This document shows, one piece after another, positions 7,760 through 16,824 of a stretch of DNA of 64,000 nt. Position numbers and translations under genes: made by a program. The stretch covers positions 496,001 to 560,000 of the forward strand of contig JACRPY010000002.1 of the NCBI GenBank assembly GCA_016222945.1, given 5' to 3'. The notes below the pieces were generated by a model. The model made no database searches. It saw only the letters and a program-made list of their open reading frames with translations, and had not been told where the DNA came from. The DNA comes from Methanobacterium sp. GTDB lineage: Archaea; Methanobacteriota; Methanobacteria; Methanobacteriales; Methanobacteriaceae. Each line of letters opens with the position of its first letter. Position 1 is the first letter of the stretch.

Positions 7760-9349
7760 TTATTCAATAATTTTAGTAACAGAACCAATCCCTTTACTCC
7801 GCCCCTCACGGAATATAACCTTTTGACCTTCTTTAATACAATAAGGCCTGTATTTAAACCGCATATGCACTTTACCTGTGTCTCCGGCGGACATATACTC
7901 TTTATCAAGAGGTTCAATGATTGCAGTCTCTGAAATTGTTTCAATATGTGTTATACACTCATAACCTTCTCTAATTGTTGTTGGATGTACCAATATGGCT
8001 ACTTCGGCTTCAAAATCTCTTACAGGAACTTTATCATAATCAAAAGCGCAAATTATCATCCCTCTTTTAATATCACCAATATCTACACCAGTTACAGAAA
8101 TTCCAACAACATCTCCAGCCTCAGCATCATCTTTTTTATAATGATGCATTTCTATGGATTTAATGCTTACATCCAGGAACTTCCCAGTTCCATCAGGACC
8201 TAAAAGCAATTTATCTCCTTTTTTTACTTTCCCTTGCCTTACTGTCCCACTTAAAACAGTTCCAACACCCATTACAGAATATATTTTGTCAATATACATC
8301 ATAAATGGCTTTTTTCGCTTATATTTATTGTCTTGTATTGGAAGATTTAAAAATAAATGATCTAACAGGTTTAAACCTTCACCATTTAAAGATGAAACAT
8401 TTAATACTGGAACTAAATGCTGATTCATATTTTTTGCTATAAATTCTGCATCTGTATCTGTTTTCACCATGAAAGGTATTCTCCCCACAAGTTTTAAAAG
8501 TTCAAACACCTTTTCCTTAACTTCTTTTACCGTTTCATCAGTCACTATATCTGTTTTGGTGATTGCAATTATAACTGGCAGTTCCATGGCCATTATAATT
8601 CCAAGATGCTCTTTAGTAATATGGGTAGGTCCTTCATTTGCTGCTACAGTTACAAGGCCATAATTAAGTTTTTGGCCCACTATGCCTCTGATAGTGGTTC
8701 TAAGCCATGGCTCATGACCTACAGTGTCTACAAAAGATATGACCTTGTCACAGTTTTCCACCAATTTTGCTTTTTCTTTTTTGTTTAATGGATTTTTAAC
8801 TCTTAAAGTTTCACCATTACAGAATCCATAGATTGCAAATGAAAGATCAGCAGAAAGACCACGTTCTATTTCATGTTTTTGGAGATCTAAAAATATTCTG
8901 GTTCTTCCAGATCCATTATCAAGGTTTCCTGTAGTTAAAGTCCCGATTAATGTACTTTTACCATGGTCTACATGTCCAGCAACACCTACAAGCATATGAT
9001 CCTTTTTGACATTGTTTTTTTTGCCAATTAAAGCTTGAGCAACGGTTCCATTGTCTCCAGGATATTTATCAAGGTTCAAAATGACTGAACCAATTTCTTG
9101 GGCGATATTTTTTAAAACAAAAAGTGATTCTTCCATTTTATATTCATCAAGTCCTTTAAGGTTACCATCATCATCAACACCAATAAAATAAATAGCTTCG
9201 CCATCGCCCCTTTCCATTCGGTATTTCATTTGAGATGCAAGGCGTTGTTTCCTATCTTTTTCCAGATGGTATTTTTTGTTTAGGCTTTCTTTAAACTCAA
9301 TATTTTTTCTCTCGCCTTTTTTTGTAATATTATAGATGCTACTTTTCAT
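7760..9349 (-). CDS. GTPBP1-like translational GTPase
   Basis: The 529-residue protein has an unusual N-terminal region of about 115 residues (ending in a helix before HMLVGVAGH) and then an EF-Tu/EF1A-type GTPase. GTPase motifs seen are GHVDHGKST (G1), DTVGHEPW (G3) and ITKTD (G4). Two beta-barrel domains follow (about 330-430 with GTVLSGTVRQGK, and 435-529 with HMRFKYRPY). This is the archaeal branch related to eukaryotic GTPBP1/AGP-1, thought to act on ribosome or RNA quality control; the archaeal role is not established. Its stop meets the stop of the tRNA thiolase at 7759/7760. Confidence 0.85.
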   Translation of the reverse strand: MKSSIYNITKKGERKNIEFKESLNKKYHLEKDRKQRLASQMKYRMERGDGEAIYFIGVDDDGNLKGLDEYKMEESLFVLKNIAQEIGSVILNLDKYPGDNGTVAQALIGKKNNVKKDHMLVGVAGHVDHGKSTLIGTLTTGNLDNGSGRTRIFLDLQKHEIERGLSADLSFAIYGFCNGETLRVKNPLNKKEKAKLVENCDKVISFVDTVGHEPWLRTTIRGIVGQKLNYGLVTVAANEGPTHITKEHLGIIMAMELPVIIAITKTDIVTDETVKEVKEKVFELLKLVGRIPFMVKTDTDAEFIAKNMNQHLVPVLNVSSLNGEGLNLLDHLFLNLPIQDNKYKRKKPFMMYIDKIYSVMGVGTVLSGTVRQGKVKKGDKLLLGPDGTGKFLDVSIKSIEMHHYKKDDAEAGDVVGISVTGVDIGDIKRGMIICAFDYDKVPVRDFEAEVAILVHPTTIREGYECITHIETISETAIIEPLDKEYMSAGDTGKVHMRFKYRPYCIKEGQKVIFREGRSKGIGSVTKIIE

Positions 9350-9408
9350 GAGATTAAACTGGTTATTTACTAATATATAATCACATTATGGTTCTAATTG
9401 AATTAATA

Positions 9409-9630
9409 TCAGATTTTATTTGCAGTAGTAAAAAATGCACCGCCATATTTTTCTTCCTGAAGATCTCTAACCTTTTGGGATGCTAACTGCGCATCTTCTG
9501 CTTTTGCAATGATACGTCGACTTTTCACCTTTAATATTTTACCGCAAACGCATTTCTTTTGCATAATTCCCTCTTTTGCATACATTGCACGTCCACAGTC
9601 GCATCGGAATATGAGATACATGAAAATCAC
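9409..9630 (-). CDS. DUF1922 zinc-ribbon protein (MTH1184-like)
   Basis: A 73-residue protein with a four-Cys zinc knuckle: RCDCGRAMYA and KKCVCGKILKV. The C-terminal part (AKAEDAQLASQKVRDLQEEK) is a helix. It matches the DUF1922 family of Methanobacteriales, known structurally but not functionally. The in-frame start is ATG 9630, though ATG 9621 is closer to the family N-terminus YLIFRC. It lies in the same direction as, and 59 bases upstream of, the GTPBP1-like gene. Confidence 0.8.
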   Translation of the reverse strand: MIFMYLIFRCDCGRAMYAKEGIMQKKCVCGKILKVKSRRIIAKAEDAQLASQKVRDLQEEKYGGAFFTTANKI

Positions 9631-9785
9631 ATGTTAATTTTTTATATTTTTAAAATTGTGATAAATGATGTATTATTCAATTCATTTAAAATTTTTCAAA
9701 AAAAAGGATTTAAATAAATATTCAATTTAGAAATAAAATTTTTAAATATTAATAATTAGTGAAATAATTTTTTAGCATTTATGGA

Positions 9786-11015
9786 TTAGCCCCATCCAAA
9801 AATCTTGCCAATTATAGGGTAAAATGCATTAAAAATCGCGAGAAGTATGGGATAAATTGCTCCATAAATCTTGAGAAGTAATGGATAAAATACATTGGGT
9901 ATTGTAATGAATGCCCCTATTGTGGCACCAATATTAGTTCCTACTACAACTAATAACACTCTGAAAAGATTGTTTTTCCAGAAATCCCCCAAACTTTCAC
10001 ATTCCTTAAAGTCCATTAAATCGTCCATTCCCACTTTTCTCAGTTTGGCTTCCACAATTCCCGAAAACCATCCTGCAGCAAGTAATGGATGTAAAATTGT
10101 GAGGGGAGCAGCTAAAAAAGCTGTAATGGCAGAATAAATCTTTGAACCAGAAAGAATAGATCCAGCAAAAGCAAGGCATCCTGTAATTAAAATATATTCT
10201 ATAAGACTGGTTTGTATATTAATTCCATTTAAAAAAGCAAGTAAAAAAATTAAAATAAAAATTAGAGGAATTGAAAATAAAATGATTTTTCCTAGGGATA
10301 TTTTTGATTTTTGAATATTTAAAAGCTCAGAAAGAGGAGGAATCTTATCTGGATTCTCCATATATTCTGTAATTCCTCCTTTGTGCCCTGCACCCACAAC
10401 AGCAACCACATTTTCTTCAGGGATATCCAGGAGCATTTTTGCCATGTAGGCATCTCTTTCAGTAACTAAAACATCATATGCCTTTGGAGACATTTCCTGA
10501 AAATAGCCCATAACTTCATTTAGAGCATCTCCTTCAGTGATACTGTCTATGTCTTCAATTTCGTCATCTTTACTGAAAAAAGAAGCTATTAATCCATATA
10601 TAAACTTCATTTTCTCAATGTAGCTCATTTTATTTATGGCACGGTTTAAGGTTATTGATATGTCACGATCTATTAAAGCTACGCGTGCCCCTACTTCTCC
10701 TGCAGCATTTATTGCAGCTAACATCTCTGAACCGGGTTTAACTCCTACATCATCGCCAATTTTACGCTGCATATACGATAAGAATCCACTTACTAAAAAT
10801 AAGGTTAAATTTTTCCCTTTTATTACTTCTCTTATTTTAAATTCATTTTTTTGAGGTTCTCCATATTGTTCGTTCATTAAATTGTGGTAACGGTTTATAC
10901 ACAACTCAACAGCAACAACATCTGGATTTTTGTCTAAAATAGTGTTTCTAACAGTTTCAACGCTTTTTTCGGATACGTGGGCTGTTCCTATTATTTCAAG
11001 TGATTCTGGTGCCAT
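9786..11015 (-). CDS. TraB/PrgY family membrane protein
   Basis: The N-terminal half is a TraB/GumN-type domain with the two signature segments IIGTAHVSEKSVETV (residues about 7-21) and VVAVVGAGHKGGI (about 205-217), plus ELCINRYHNL. The C-terminal half has four to five hydrophobic segments (about 245-265, 275-295, 300-325, 355-380, 385-405). The family is predicted to be membrane proteins with protease-like or signal-inactivating function; the archaeal role is unknown. The gene ends 770 kb-independent context aside, it is followed in the same direction by DUF1922 after a 155-base spacer, and preceded by comB with 30 bases between, suggesting co-transcription with comB. Confidence 0.85.
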   Translation of the reverse strand: MAPESLEIIGTAHVSEKSVETVRNTILDKNPDVVAVELCINRYHNLMNEQYGEPQKNEFKIREVIKGKNLTLFLVSGFLSYMQRKIGDDVGVKPGSEMLAAINAAGEVGARVALIDRDISITLNRAINKMSYIEKMKFIYGLIASFFSKDDEIEDIDSITEGDALNEVMGYFQEMSPKAYDVLVTERDAYMAKMLLDIPEENVVAVVGAGHKGGITEYMENPDKIPPLSELLNIQKSKISLGKIILFSIPLIFILIFLLAFLNGINIQTSLIEYILITGCLAFAGSILSGSKIYSAITAFLAAPLTILHPLLAAGWFSGIVEAKLRKVGMDDLMDFKECESLGDFWKNNLFRVLLVVVGTNIGATIGAFITIPNVFYPLLLKIYGAIYPILLAIFNAFYPIIGKIFGWG

Positions 11016-11045
11016 GATAATCTCACATTTTAATTTAGTGTAATT

Positions 11046-11711
11046 CTATAGTTTTTTTATGATTCCATTTTGGTATAGGGGAACAGTGCTATACAAATTT
11101 TTGTTAATACAAAAAGTTATATCCTCTGAATATCCAAGTTTTTTAAGTTTTAAGGCAGAATCAGAGTTTTTAACAGCTTTATTTACCATATTTTCATTTC
11201 TTGATGCCATATATGCCGAAAGCGCCATTTCATCAAGTTTGTAATCAGTAAGGTTTGATATTATTTCTCCTGCTCCAAGAAAATCCTCAATTGCAAATTT
11301 TCCATTAACTCCAGCCATTACAATTTCTATATGATTTTCAGCAATTTCTAAAGCCTTTTTTGCCACTGCTTCTGCATTTATAAATGATCCAACAAGTGCT
11401 TTTGCTTTCATTCCTTCAAGAATTCTTGTACCATTGCTTGTGGTTAGTACTAAGCAATCTCCATGGAACTTTTTTATTTCAACAGGCGAATTTCCAGTAT
11501 CAAATCCTTCAATTTTTGCACCTTCCCTTTCACCAGCAAGAACAGCATCATATTTTTTTGCAAGTTCCATTGCATTCGTTTTATCTTTTACAGCCATTAC
11601 TTTGCTGAATTTATCTAAAGCAACTGTAATCGTGGTGCTTGCCCTTAAAACATCCACCATTATTGCAACATCTTCAGAAAATGACTTTTCAAAACTTAAA
11701 CTAACTAACAT
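11046..11711 (-). CDS. comB: 2-phosphosulfolactate phosphatase
   Basis: The 221-residue protein matches ComB, which removes phosphate from 2-phosphosulfolactate in coenzyme M synthesis. Family motifs visible are DVLRASTTI near residue 20, GEREGAKIEGFDTGNSP (about 60-76), LTTSNGTR and the C-terminal ITFCINKNLYSTVP. Length is normal for the family. Coenzyme M is the methyl carrier between Mtr and Mcr, both encoded a few kilobases away. The gene sits between a TRAM protein gene and traB on the minus strand. Confidence 0.92.
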   Translation of the reverse strand: MLVSLSFEKSFSEDVAIMVDVLRASTTITVALDKFSKVMAVKDKTNAMELAKKYDAVLAGEREGAKIEGFDTGNSPVEIKKFHGDCLVLTTSNGTRILEGMKAKALVGSFINAEAVAKKALEIAENHIEIVMAGVNGKFAIEDFLGAGEIISNLTDYKLDEMALSAYMASRNENMVNKAVKNSDSALKLKKLGYSEDITFCINKNLYSTVPLYQNGIIKKL

Positions 11712-11774
11712 GATAAATACACCGAAAAATAGAAATTTATAATATAATAAAAAGAATTTTTTTCAATTTATAAA

Positions 11775-11993
11775 CTAAATTTTTTCTGCAAAACCAAAAC
11801 GTCTTCTTACAGATACAATTTTGACTCTAACCTCGTCTCCAGCTTTAGTGTCTGGTACAAATACTACAAAACCGTTTATACGGGTAATACCGTCGCCTTC
11901 TTTACCCACATCTTCTATTTTAACATCATATTCTTCCCCTTCTTCAAGTGGGGCTGTTTTTGAACCTTGATCTGTTCCGAACAATTTATTCAC
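11775..11993 (-). CDS. TRAM domain protein
   Basis: A 72-residue single TRAM domain: EEGEEYDVKIEDVGKEGDGI then VFVPDTKAGDEVRVKI and RRRFGFAEKI. Stand-alone TRAM proteins are abundant in methanogens, bind RNA and act as RNA chaperones, often linked to cold response. The frame opens with GTG 11993, with AGAGGA very close upstream; TTG 11984 would place AGGATGTGA at a better distance, so the exact start is uncertain. It heads a minus-strand run TRAM-comB-traB. Confidence 0.88.
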   Translation of the reverse strand: MNKLFGTDQGSKTAPLEEGEEYDVKIEDVGKEGDGITRINGFVVFVPDTKAGDEVRVKIVSVRRRFGFAEKI

Positions 11994-12340
11994 ATCCTCT
12001 TGACCAGCTATACTGATCTTAATATATAATTTATTGTGAAGTTATTATATAAATGTTTCCATTGTTATTAATTAACATGTATTTAACCGAATAACTGAAA
12101 TTTAAGTATTTAAAACTCGGTTTAGGAAATTTAGCTCATTATTTTGCTGGAACTGGGAGGATGTAACATTATAATCTGTTGAAATACATTTTGATGTAAA
12201 TTATAAATATTATAAAACAATTTTAATTTTTATATGATAAAAAAATTTAAATTATATTAAAAGTTTTAAATGAATTTTTAAATATAAATTACTAAATGTT
12301 ATTAGTTTCCCTAAAAAATTCAAATTAACTGGTGATTAGA
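11994..12340. other. Intergenic region between divergent genes
   Basis: This 347-base AT-rich spacer separates the TRAM gene (minus) from the unknown 12341 gene (plus), so it must hold two promoters. A TATA-like TTTAAATATAAATT is seen near 12276-12290, about 50 bases before TTG 12341. A single GC-richer patch (GGAACTGGGAGGATG, near 12150) looks like a ribosome binding site but opens no frame longer than two codons. No RNA gene or repeat was recognised. Confidence 0.5.
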
Positions 12341-12604
12341 TTGGATAAAGAAAATAAAAAGATGGAATCAATTTTAGATGAATATAAGATGAGCATGGGC
12401 GGATCATTTTTTAATATGGACTCTAAAAACCCTGAAGATGAAATAGAATTACTATTAGTCGAAAATACAATAAAAAACCATCTTTTTGATACACATGAAT
12501 TGTTGGCAGTTTATGATCAAGTATCTGAAGGAAATAAGAGGAAATTTTTTAAAGATGTCATTGTAGAATTTATTAAATTTAAATTCGCTGAAAATAAAGA
12601 TTAA
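12341..12604 (+). CDS. Conserved-looking unknown protein, first gene of the marker 7 operon
   Basis: Not recognised. The frame can be opened from GTG 12332, but that GTG is part of the ribosome binding site GGTGAT (12331-12336); TTG 12341 sits at the right distance and is chosen. The product is 87 residues, acidic and helical (LDKENKKMESILDEYKMSMG, later FKDVIVEFIKFKFAENKD), without membrane segments or Cys. It is followed after 20 bases by the next unknown gene, which overlaps methanogenesis marker 7, so the three are probably one transcription unit. A role tied to methyl-coenzyme M reductase or its cofactors is only inferred from this linkage. Confidence 0.65.
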   Translation: MDKENKKMESILDEYKMSMGGSFFNMDSKNPEDEIELLLVENTIKNHLFDTHELLAVYDQVSEGNKRKFFKDVIVEFIKFKFAENKD

Positions 12605-12624
12605 TCAAATAGTTGGTGATAGAT

Positions 12625-13149
12625 TTGGAAAATTCTTTAAAAATTGTCACAACTCCTATGTGCGAAGAAATAGTAAAACTTGCAGGAATTTCAGATTACA
12701 AAGTGAGCAAAGATCCAGATTCTGCACATGCAGATGTAGCAGTTGTTTTATCCGAAACCCAAACTGCAACCAAATCCCTTAAAATCAAATTAAACACATT
12801 TAAACAGATTAAAGAGAGTATAATACTGCTTTCAAATTCATTTGGCACAAAACCTTTAAATTATGAAATAAAAAACACCAAAGATTCAAATAAAGACAAA
12901 AATCGAAAGATAAAAGTAAGAGTTTATTCAAATTTTCTAAAAGATATAGTGGAAGATATGGGATATAATATAGTCCAAGAGAATCCTCATTTTGTAGTAT
13001 ATCCTGATTACATGAAGGATGAAATAAAAATAGAGGATTATTCAAAAGCAGTGGAAATACCTTCCCATAAAAATGCACCATTAAATCCCATAAAAAGGGC
13101 TGAAATGAAGTATAATATCCTGGAGAAAGAATTATGTATGAAACCCTGA
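12625..13149 (+). CDS. Unknown protein translationally coupled to methanogenesis marker 7
   Basis: Not recognised with confidence. As in the gene before, the ORF can be extended to TTG 12613, but GGTGAT at 12615-12620 is the ribosome binding site for TTG 12625. The product (174 residues) has an N-terminal alpha/beta-like half with ADVAVVLSETQTATKSLKIK, a basic linker near residue 100 (KDSNKDKNRKIKV) and a C-terminal half VYSNFLKDIVEDMGYNIV. It has one Cys near the N-terminus (TTPMCEEI). Its last 16 bases overlap the start of marker 7, which suggests coupled translation and a joint function. No membrane segment. Confidence 0.7.
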   Translation: MENSLKIVTTPMCEEIVKLAGISDYKVSKDPDSAHADVAVVLSETQTATKSLKIKLNTFKQIKESIILLSNSFGTKPLNYEIKNTKDSNKDKNRKIKVRVYSNFLKDIVEDMGYNIVQENPHFVVYPDYMKDEIKIEDYSKAVEIPSHKNAPLNPIKRAEMKYNILEKELCMKP

Positions 13150-14045
13150 CTTATACTGGTGGAGTTCACAAGCACGAGGAAGTAACAGAATTAATAGAGG
13201 ATTTAGGAGGCTTTGTACTCCAAGAAAACCTCAGCCAGATGGATCTGGTTATAACTCTCGCAGTTCCTATAGAAGATGTTGATAAAGTAAAAGAAAAGGC
13301 TAAAGAACTCTTAGGAACCGTAAAAATAGCTCCAATGGCAGGAACAGAAATAGCAATAGTTTCTCCAACACTGGCCCGGCAACATCTACCTCATTCTGCA
13401 TGCGATATATCAGAATACCTCCGAAGATTCGGGGCAAAGGATAATATGATAGGCCTTTCTCGCGGAGCAGGAAAAGGAATTTCCAGAATCTCAGAAGATG
13501 AAAAGAACCTTATTGAAGAGCATGATCTGGCAGTTTTTGCACTAGGGAGCTTTAGAGAATGTATATTAAATAAAACACACCTTTTTGAAGATATAGAAAT
13601 ACCAGTAGTTGTTACTGGAGCACCAGACATAAATGCAGAGGATATTCCTGGCGCCACAGCTTATGTGGGGGGTTTAGGCAGAATTCCGCGAAGACTTAAA
13701 CGTGGAGAAAACATAAGGGCTCTTAGAAATCTTGTTGAAGTAGTTGAAGGCATTTTAGATGATAGGAGAAATGAAATAGCTGAAGATCCACCAATAGTGC
13801 CTTCAATACTTGTTAAAACAGAGATAGAAAACCAAATACCTGCCATAAAAGAAGTTTACTCACCATTACCAGTTGTAAGCCAACTTGATGGAGTGAGAAT
13901 TAAACTGGACTATGATAATTATAAAGATGAAATTGGGAAGGTCAAAGTAGACGATTACGCGTTAGAGGACGTTTCTGAAATTAAAAGATCATTTATGTAT
14001 GATTACACCCTGGTGAAACTGTTACCAGAATCATCTATTTTATAA
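13134..14045 (+). CDS. Methanogenesis marker protein 7
   Basis: The 303-residue protein matches the methanogenesis marker 7 family (DUF2113), found only in methanogens and relatives: N-terminus YETLTYTGGVHKHEEVTEL, then LARQHLPHSACDISEYLRRF, SRGAGKGISRISEDEKN and ALGSFRECI. The Cys in SACD and in REC are conserved-looking. Marker 7 is associated with McrA or F430 maturation in comparative studies, but its biochemical role is not clear. ATG 13134 has GGAGA at a good distance. It is the last gene of a three-gene unit located 2.7 kb from mcrB. Confidence 0.88.
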   Translation: MYETLTYTGGVHKHEEVTELIEDLGGFVLQENLSQMDLVITLAVPIEDVDKVKEKAKELLGTVKIAPMAGTEIAIVSPTLARQHLPHSACDISEYLRRFGAKDNMIGLSRGAGKGISRISEDEKNLIEEHDLAVFALGSFRECILNKTHLFEDIEIPVVVTGAPDINAEDIPGATAYVGGLGRIPRRLKRGENIRALRNLVEVVEGILDDRRNEIAEDPPIVPSILVKTEIENQIPAIKEVYSPLPVVSQLDGVRIKLDYDNYKDEIGKVKVDDYALEDVSEIKRSFMYDYTLVKLLPESSIL

Positions 14046-14117
14046 TATAATTTCAAAATTTCCCTAAAACTCTTTTTTCAACTATACTTAGCTTAATTTT
14101 ATGGAGTTTATATCAAA

Positions 14118-15200
14118 ATGAGAAGAATAATCCAGTCGGCAATGTTTGTATCCATATTTTTCATAGGGTTAATGGCCCTAAATTACTATATTTTCTTTAG
14201 AATGGAAATGTTACTTAACATATCAAGTAACAATGTTTATATCTTCATATTTATCTCTGCAATATCCTTTCCTATTGCAACCGTGCTTGAAAGGGAAATA
14301 TCACATATATTAACACGTGCCTTTTATACTATTTCTGCTGTATGGGTAGGAATCTCATTTTATGCGCTATTCCTCCTTTTGGGCTATGAAATACTGAAAT
14401 TAATTATTAATATCCCTCCAGTAACAGCAGGAATTGGAATAATAACACTTACCTCCATCATGAGCGCATATTCTATTGTTAACAATATACCGCTGGAAAT
14501 TAAGGAACTTGAAATCTTTATTCCTAATTTAAGGAGAGATATGAAAATAGTTCAACTCAGCGATATACATATGGGTTCAATTAGAAATTCAGGGTTTCTG
14601 AAGAAAATAGTAGAAAAAACAAACGAATTAAATCCAGATATTGTGTTAATAACTGGCGATACAATAGATGGAAGTGCCCCGTTACATCCATACATGTTCA
14701 ATGCTACAAATAATCTTAAAGCACCCATATTTCTTATTATAGGTAATCATGAAATCTATGAAGGACTGGAAAATGTTTTAGAAATCCTTAAAACAACAAA
14801 TATTAATATATTACGAGATGAAGTGGTTGAGATTCAAGATATACAGATAATTGGTGTTGATTATTCCTTTGAAAGACACCATCTTAAGAAGGTTCTCTCC
14901 CAATTAGAAATAGACAGATCCAAACCATCTATTTTGATGTACCACGTACCTACCGAAATAGAAGCTGCAAATAACGCGGGTATTAACTTACAAATTTCAG
15001 GGCACACCCATAAAGGTCAGCTTTTCCCATTTAATTTTCTGGGACGCCTGGCTTTTCCTTATTTCAATGGACTCTATGAACATAATGGAACAAAAATTTA
15101 TGTATCATCTGGAACTGGAACATGGGGACCTCCAATGAGATTTGGCTCAAAAAATGAAATAACCCTAATTAAACTAAAAAAAGAACATCAAAATAGGTAG
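14118..15200 (+). CDS. Membrane-anchored metallophosphoesterase (YkuE-like)
   Basis: Three to four N-terminal hydrophobic helices (residues about 7-27, 37-57, 72-95, 103-120) precede a calcineurin-like domain (about 145-355). Metal motifs seen are LSDIHMGS, TGDTIDG, IGNHEIYEG, YHVPTE and SGHTHKGQLFP. The layout matches YkuE/YaeI-type membrane phosphodiesterases, some of which act on lipid headgroups. The substrate here is unknown. It is plus-strand and converges with mmp10. Confidence 0.85.
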   Translation: MRRIIQSAMFVSIFFIGLMALNYYIFFRMEMLLNISSNNVYIFIFISAISFPIATVLEREISHILTRAFYTISAVWVGISFYALFLLLGYEILKLIINIPPVTAGIGIITLTSIMSAYSIVNNIPLEIKELEIFIPNLRRDMKIVQLSDIHMGSIRNSGFLKKIVEKTNELNPDIVLITGDTIDGSAPLHPYMFNATNNLKAPIFLIIGNHEIYEGLENVLEILKTTNINILRDEVVEIQDIQIIGVDYSFERHHLKKVLSQLEIDRSKPSILMYHVPTEIEAANNAGINLQISGHTHKGQLFPFNFLGRLAFPYFNGLYEHNGTKIYVSSGTGTWGPPMRFGSKNEITLIKLKKEHQNR

Positions 15201-15282
15201 TTTACAGTATATAATGCCTAAATTATTTCTATTTTAATTAAAATTAAAAAAATATTTAATATTTAAAGAGCAATATATGCTC

Positions 15283-16533
15283 TTATTTTTTAACTCTAAC
15301 TCCAAAAAAGTTTATGGCACCAATAAGATCTTCAAAAGCAATCAATTCACTTTTAAGAATGTCATCATTGCTTAAAGTTCCGCTCATTTCTCCATCAACT
15401 GTTAATTTATCTGGACCTCTTGCAACAAGCCGGTCTACGCCGTCACGGCTTAAAATTTCCTCTGCTACTTTATCATGTACAAAGGCACGGCCAGGAATAA
15501 GAACAGTTTCTTTTAAAAGGCTTAAATCTGTTTCTTCAAGGTCTTTTTGGGTTATAAGACATCCAATATCTTGATCAACTGCAACAACATTCACAAGGGA
15601 ATCTGCTTCAATATTTTCAATTATTCTTTCAATAAAAGGAGCCGATACTTTACTTGTTAATATAGTGGCCTCTGAAGTAACATCAGACAATATGTCTAAA
15701 TACTCCTTATTTTTATCTTTTGAAATAGCAAAAGGAGTATCATTATCAGGATCGCAAACAGGAGTTCCTGTTACTTTAAAGTTGAATTCATCATTAATTT
15801 TTCTAACTAATGCTTCAAATTCATCAAGAGAGTGGGGTTCTACATCATATATGGGTTCATTACCCAATATCAATCCCTGGTTATAGAAATTAGCAAATCG
15901 CATTAATATAAATGCTTTAGCACCCCATTCTTCCAAATTAGTGCAGGTATTGATTAAATCTTCACCATCATTCACTCCAGGCACAATTACCGATGCAGCA
16001 TGTACTTCAGCACTTTCACAGAATATTTGAAGTGCTTTAAGAGATTCCTCAGGTGTTTTATCATTTACCCATTCTCTCCTAATCTGTGGATCTGTTGAAA
16101 ACGTGGTGAAAGTAACTTCCTTAACTTCCTTTGAAACAAGTTCTTCAGCTGTTTTAGCATCATTGATACCCTTACCACTTGTATATCCAAGATGCATAGG
16201 AAGCCCAAAGTCTGAAAATGCAGAAACAATTTCAAGCAGGTGAGGATAGCAGCTAACATCACCACCACCGCTTATATTAACTTTAAGGTTTGAATCACGG
16301 TAATTTCCTAACATGAGAGTGCTTTGAACTGAACTTACAACTAAAAACGGTTGAAGAAACTCATTTCCTGTTTCCCTAACTCCAGTTGTGCAACTTTCAC
16401 AGCCTACTTTGCTGGGAGAACAGTTTTTACAGCCTAAAGCTTCTATACCTTTAACTTTTCTAAAATAACAGTATTTACAAAAGCCGTTACAGTCTTTACC
16501 AGGTATTCCACCTACATCTGCTACAATTTGCAT
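15283..16533 (-). CDS. mmp10: Mmp10, radical SAM/B12 methyltransferase of McrA arginine (methanogenesis marker 10)
   Basis: The 416-residue protein carries the Mmp10 radical SAM motif CNGFCKYC (C-x3-C-x2-C) near residue 18, followed by a Cys-rich insert CKNCSPSKVGCESC, the SAM-binding NISGGGDVSCYP and a C-terminal part ending EDLIGAINFFGVRV. Mmp10 methylates the active-site arginine of McrA (Arg271) using SAM and cobalamin. McrA in this window has Arg at position 271, and the gene diverges from the mcr operon with about 290 bases between, a linkage common in methanogens. Start ATG 16533. Confidence 0.92.
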   Translation of the reverse strand: MQIVADVGGIPGKDCNGFCKYCYFRKVKGIEALGCKNCSPSKVGCESCTTGVRETGNEFLQPFLVVSSVQSTLMLGNYRDSNLKVNISGGGDVSCYPHLLEIVSAFSDFGLPMHLGYTSGKGINDAKTAEELVSKEVKEVTFTTFSTDPQIRREWVNDKTPEESLKALQIFCESAEVHAASVIVPGVNDGEDLINTCTNLEEWGAKAFILMRFANFYNQGLILGNEPIYDVEPHSLDEFEALVRKINDEFNFKVTGTPVCDPDNDTPFAISKDKNKEYLDILSDVTSEATILTSKVSAPFIERIIENIEADSLVNVVAVDQDIGCLITQKDLEETDLSLLKETVLIPGRAFVHDKVAEEILSRDGVDRLVARGPDKLTVDGEMSGTLSNDDILKSELIAFEDLIGAINFFGVRVKK

Positions 16534-16682
16534 ATTATCTACTTGTGTTTAAACTACATAAAACAAACTGTTTTAAAGAATTAACTCAATTAATCTGTAC
16601 AAAAAATGATAAAATATACTAAGAAAACATAGGGTGATTATACCTTATAAATCTTTCTACTTGAATCAGAAAGAAAGTTTAA

Positions 16683-16824
16683 TTATATATAAGACTACAA
16701 ATCCAGTCTCGTATATCAATATGTACTAAAAAGGATTCCTTTTAAGTGAACATTGGCCAAGCCAAATCCACATGGGAGGATTGGTACTCTAAATTGCTAT
16801 ACGAAAATTCTCAGGAGGGAAAAA
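16683..16824 (+). promoter_or_regulatory. mcr promoter and long 5' leader
   Basis: A TATA box TTATATATAA lies at 16683-16692. Directly after it AGACT (16692-16696) and AGTCT (16705-16709) form an inverted repeat that would overlap the start site region expected near 16715. The leader of about 110 bases contains two more inverted repeats: AAAAGGA/TCCTTTT (16729-16743) and TTGGC/GCCAA (16753-16765), and a tiny frame at 16772 (ATG, 7 codons). The ribosome binding site AGGAGGG is at 16813-16819. The rest of 16534-16682 should hold the mmp10 promoter; nothing else was seen. Regulatory meaning is inferred. Confidence 0.6.

Noticed and set aside
16772..16795. Short upstream reading frame (7 codons) in the mcr leader
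   Set aside because: It lacks a well-placed ribosome binding site and is too short to judge; it was kept only as a note in the promoter entry.
16753..16824. N-terminal extension of McrB from TTG 16753
   Set aside because: The extension lies in the leader, has no ribosome binding site, and the ATG 16825 after AGGAGGG matches the known N-terminus.
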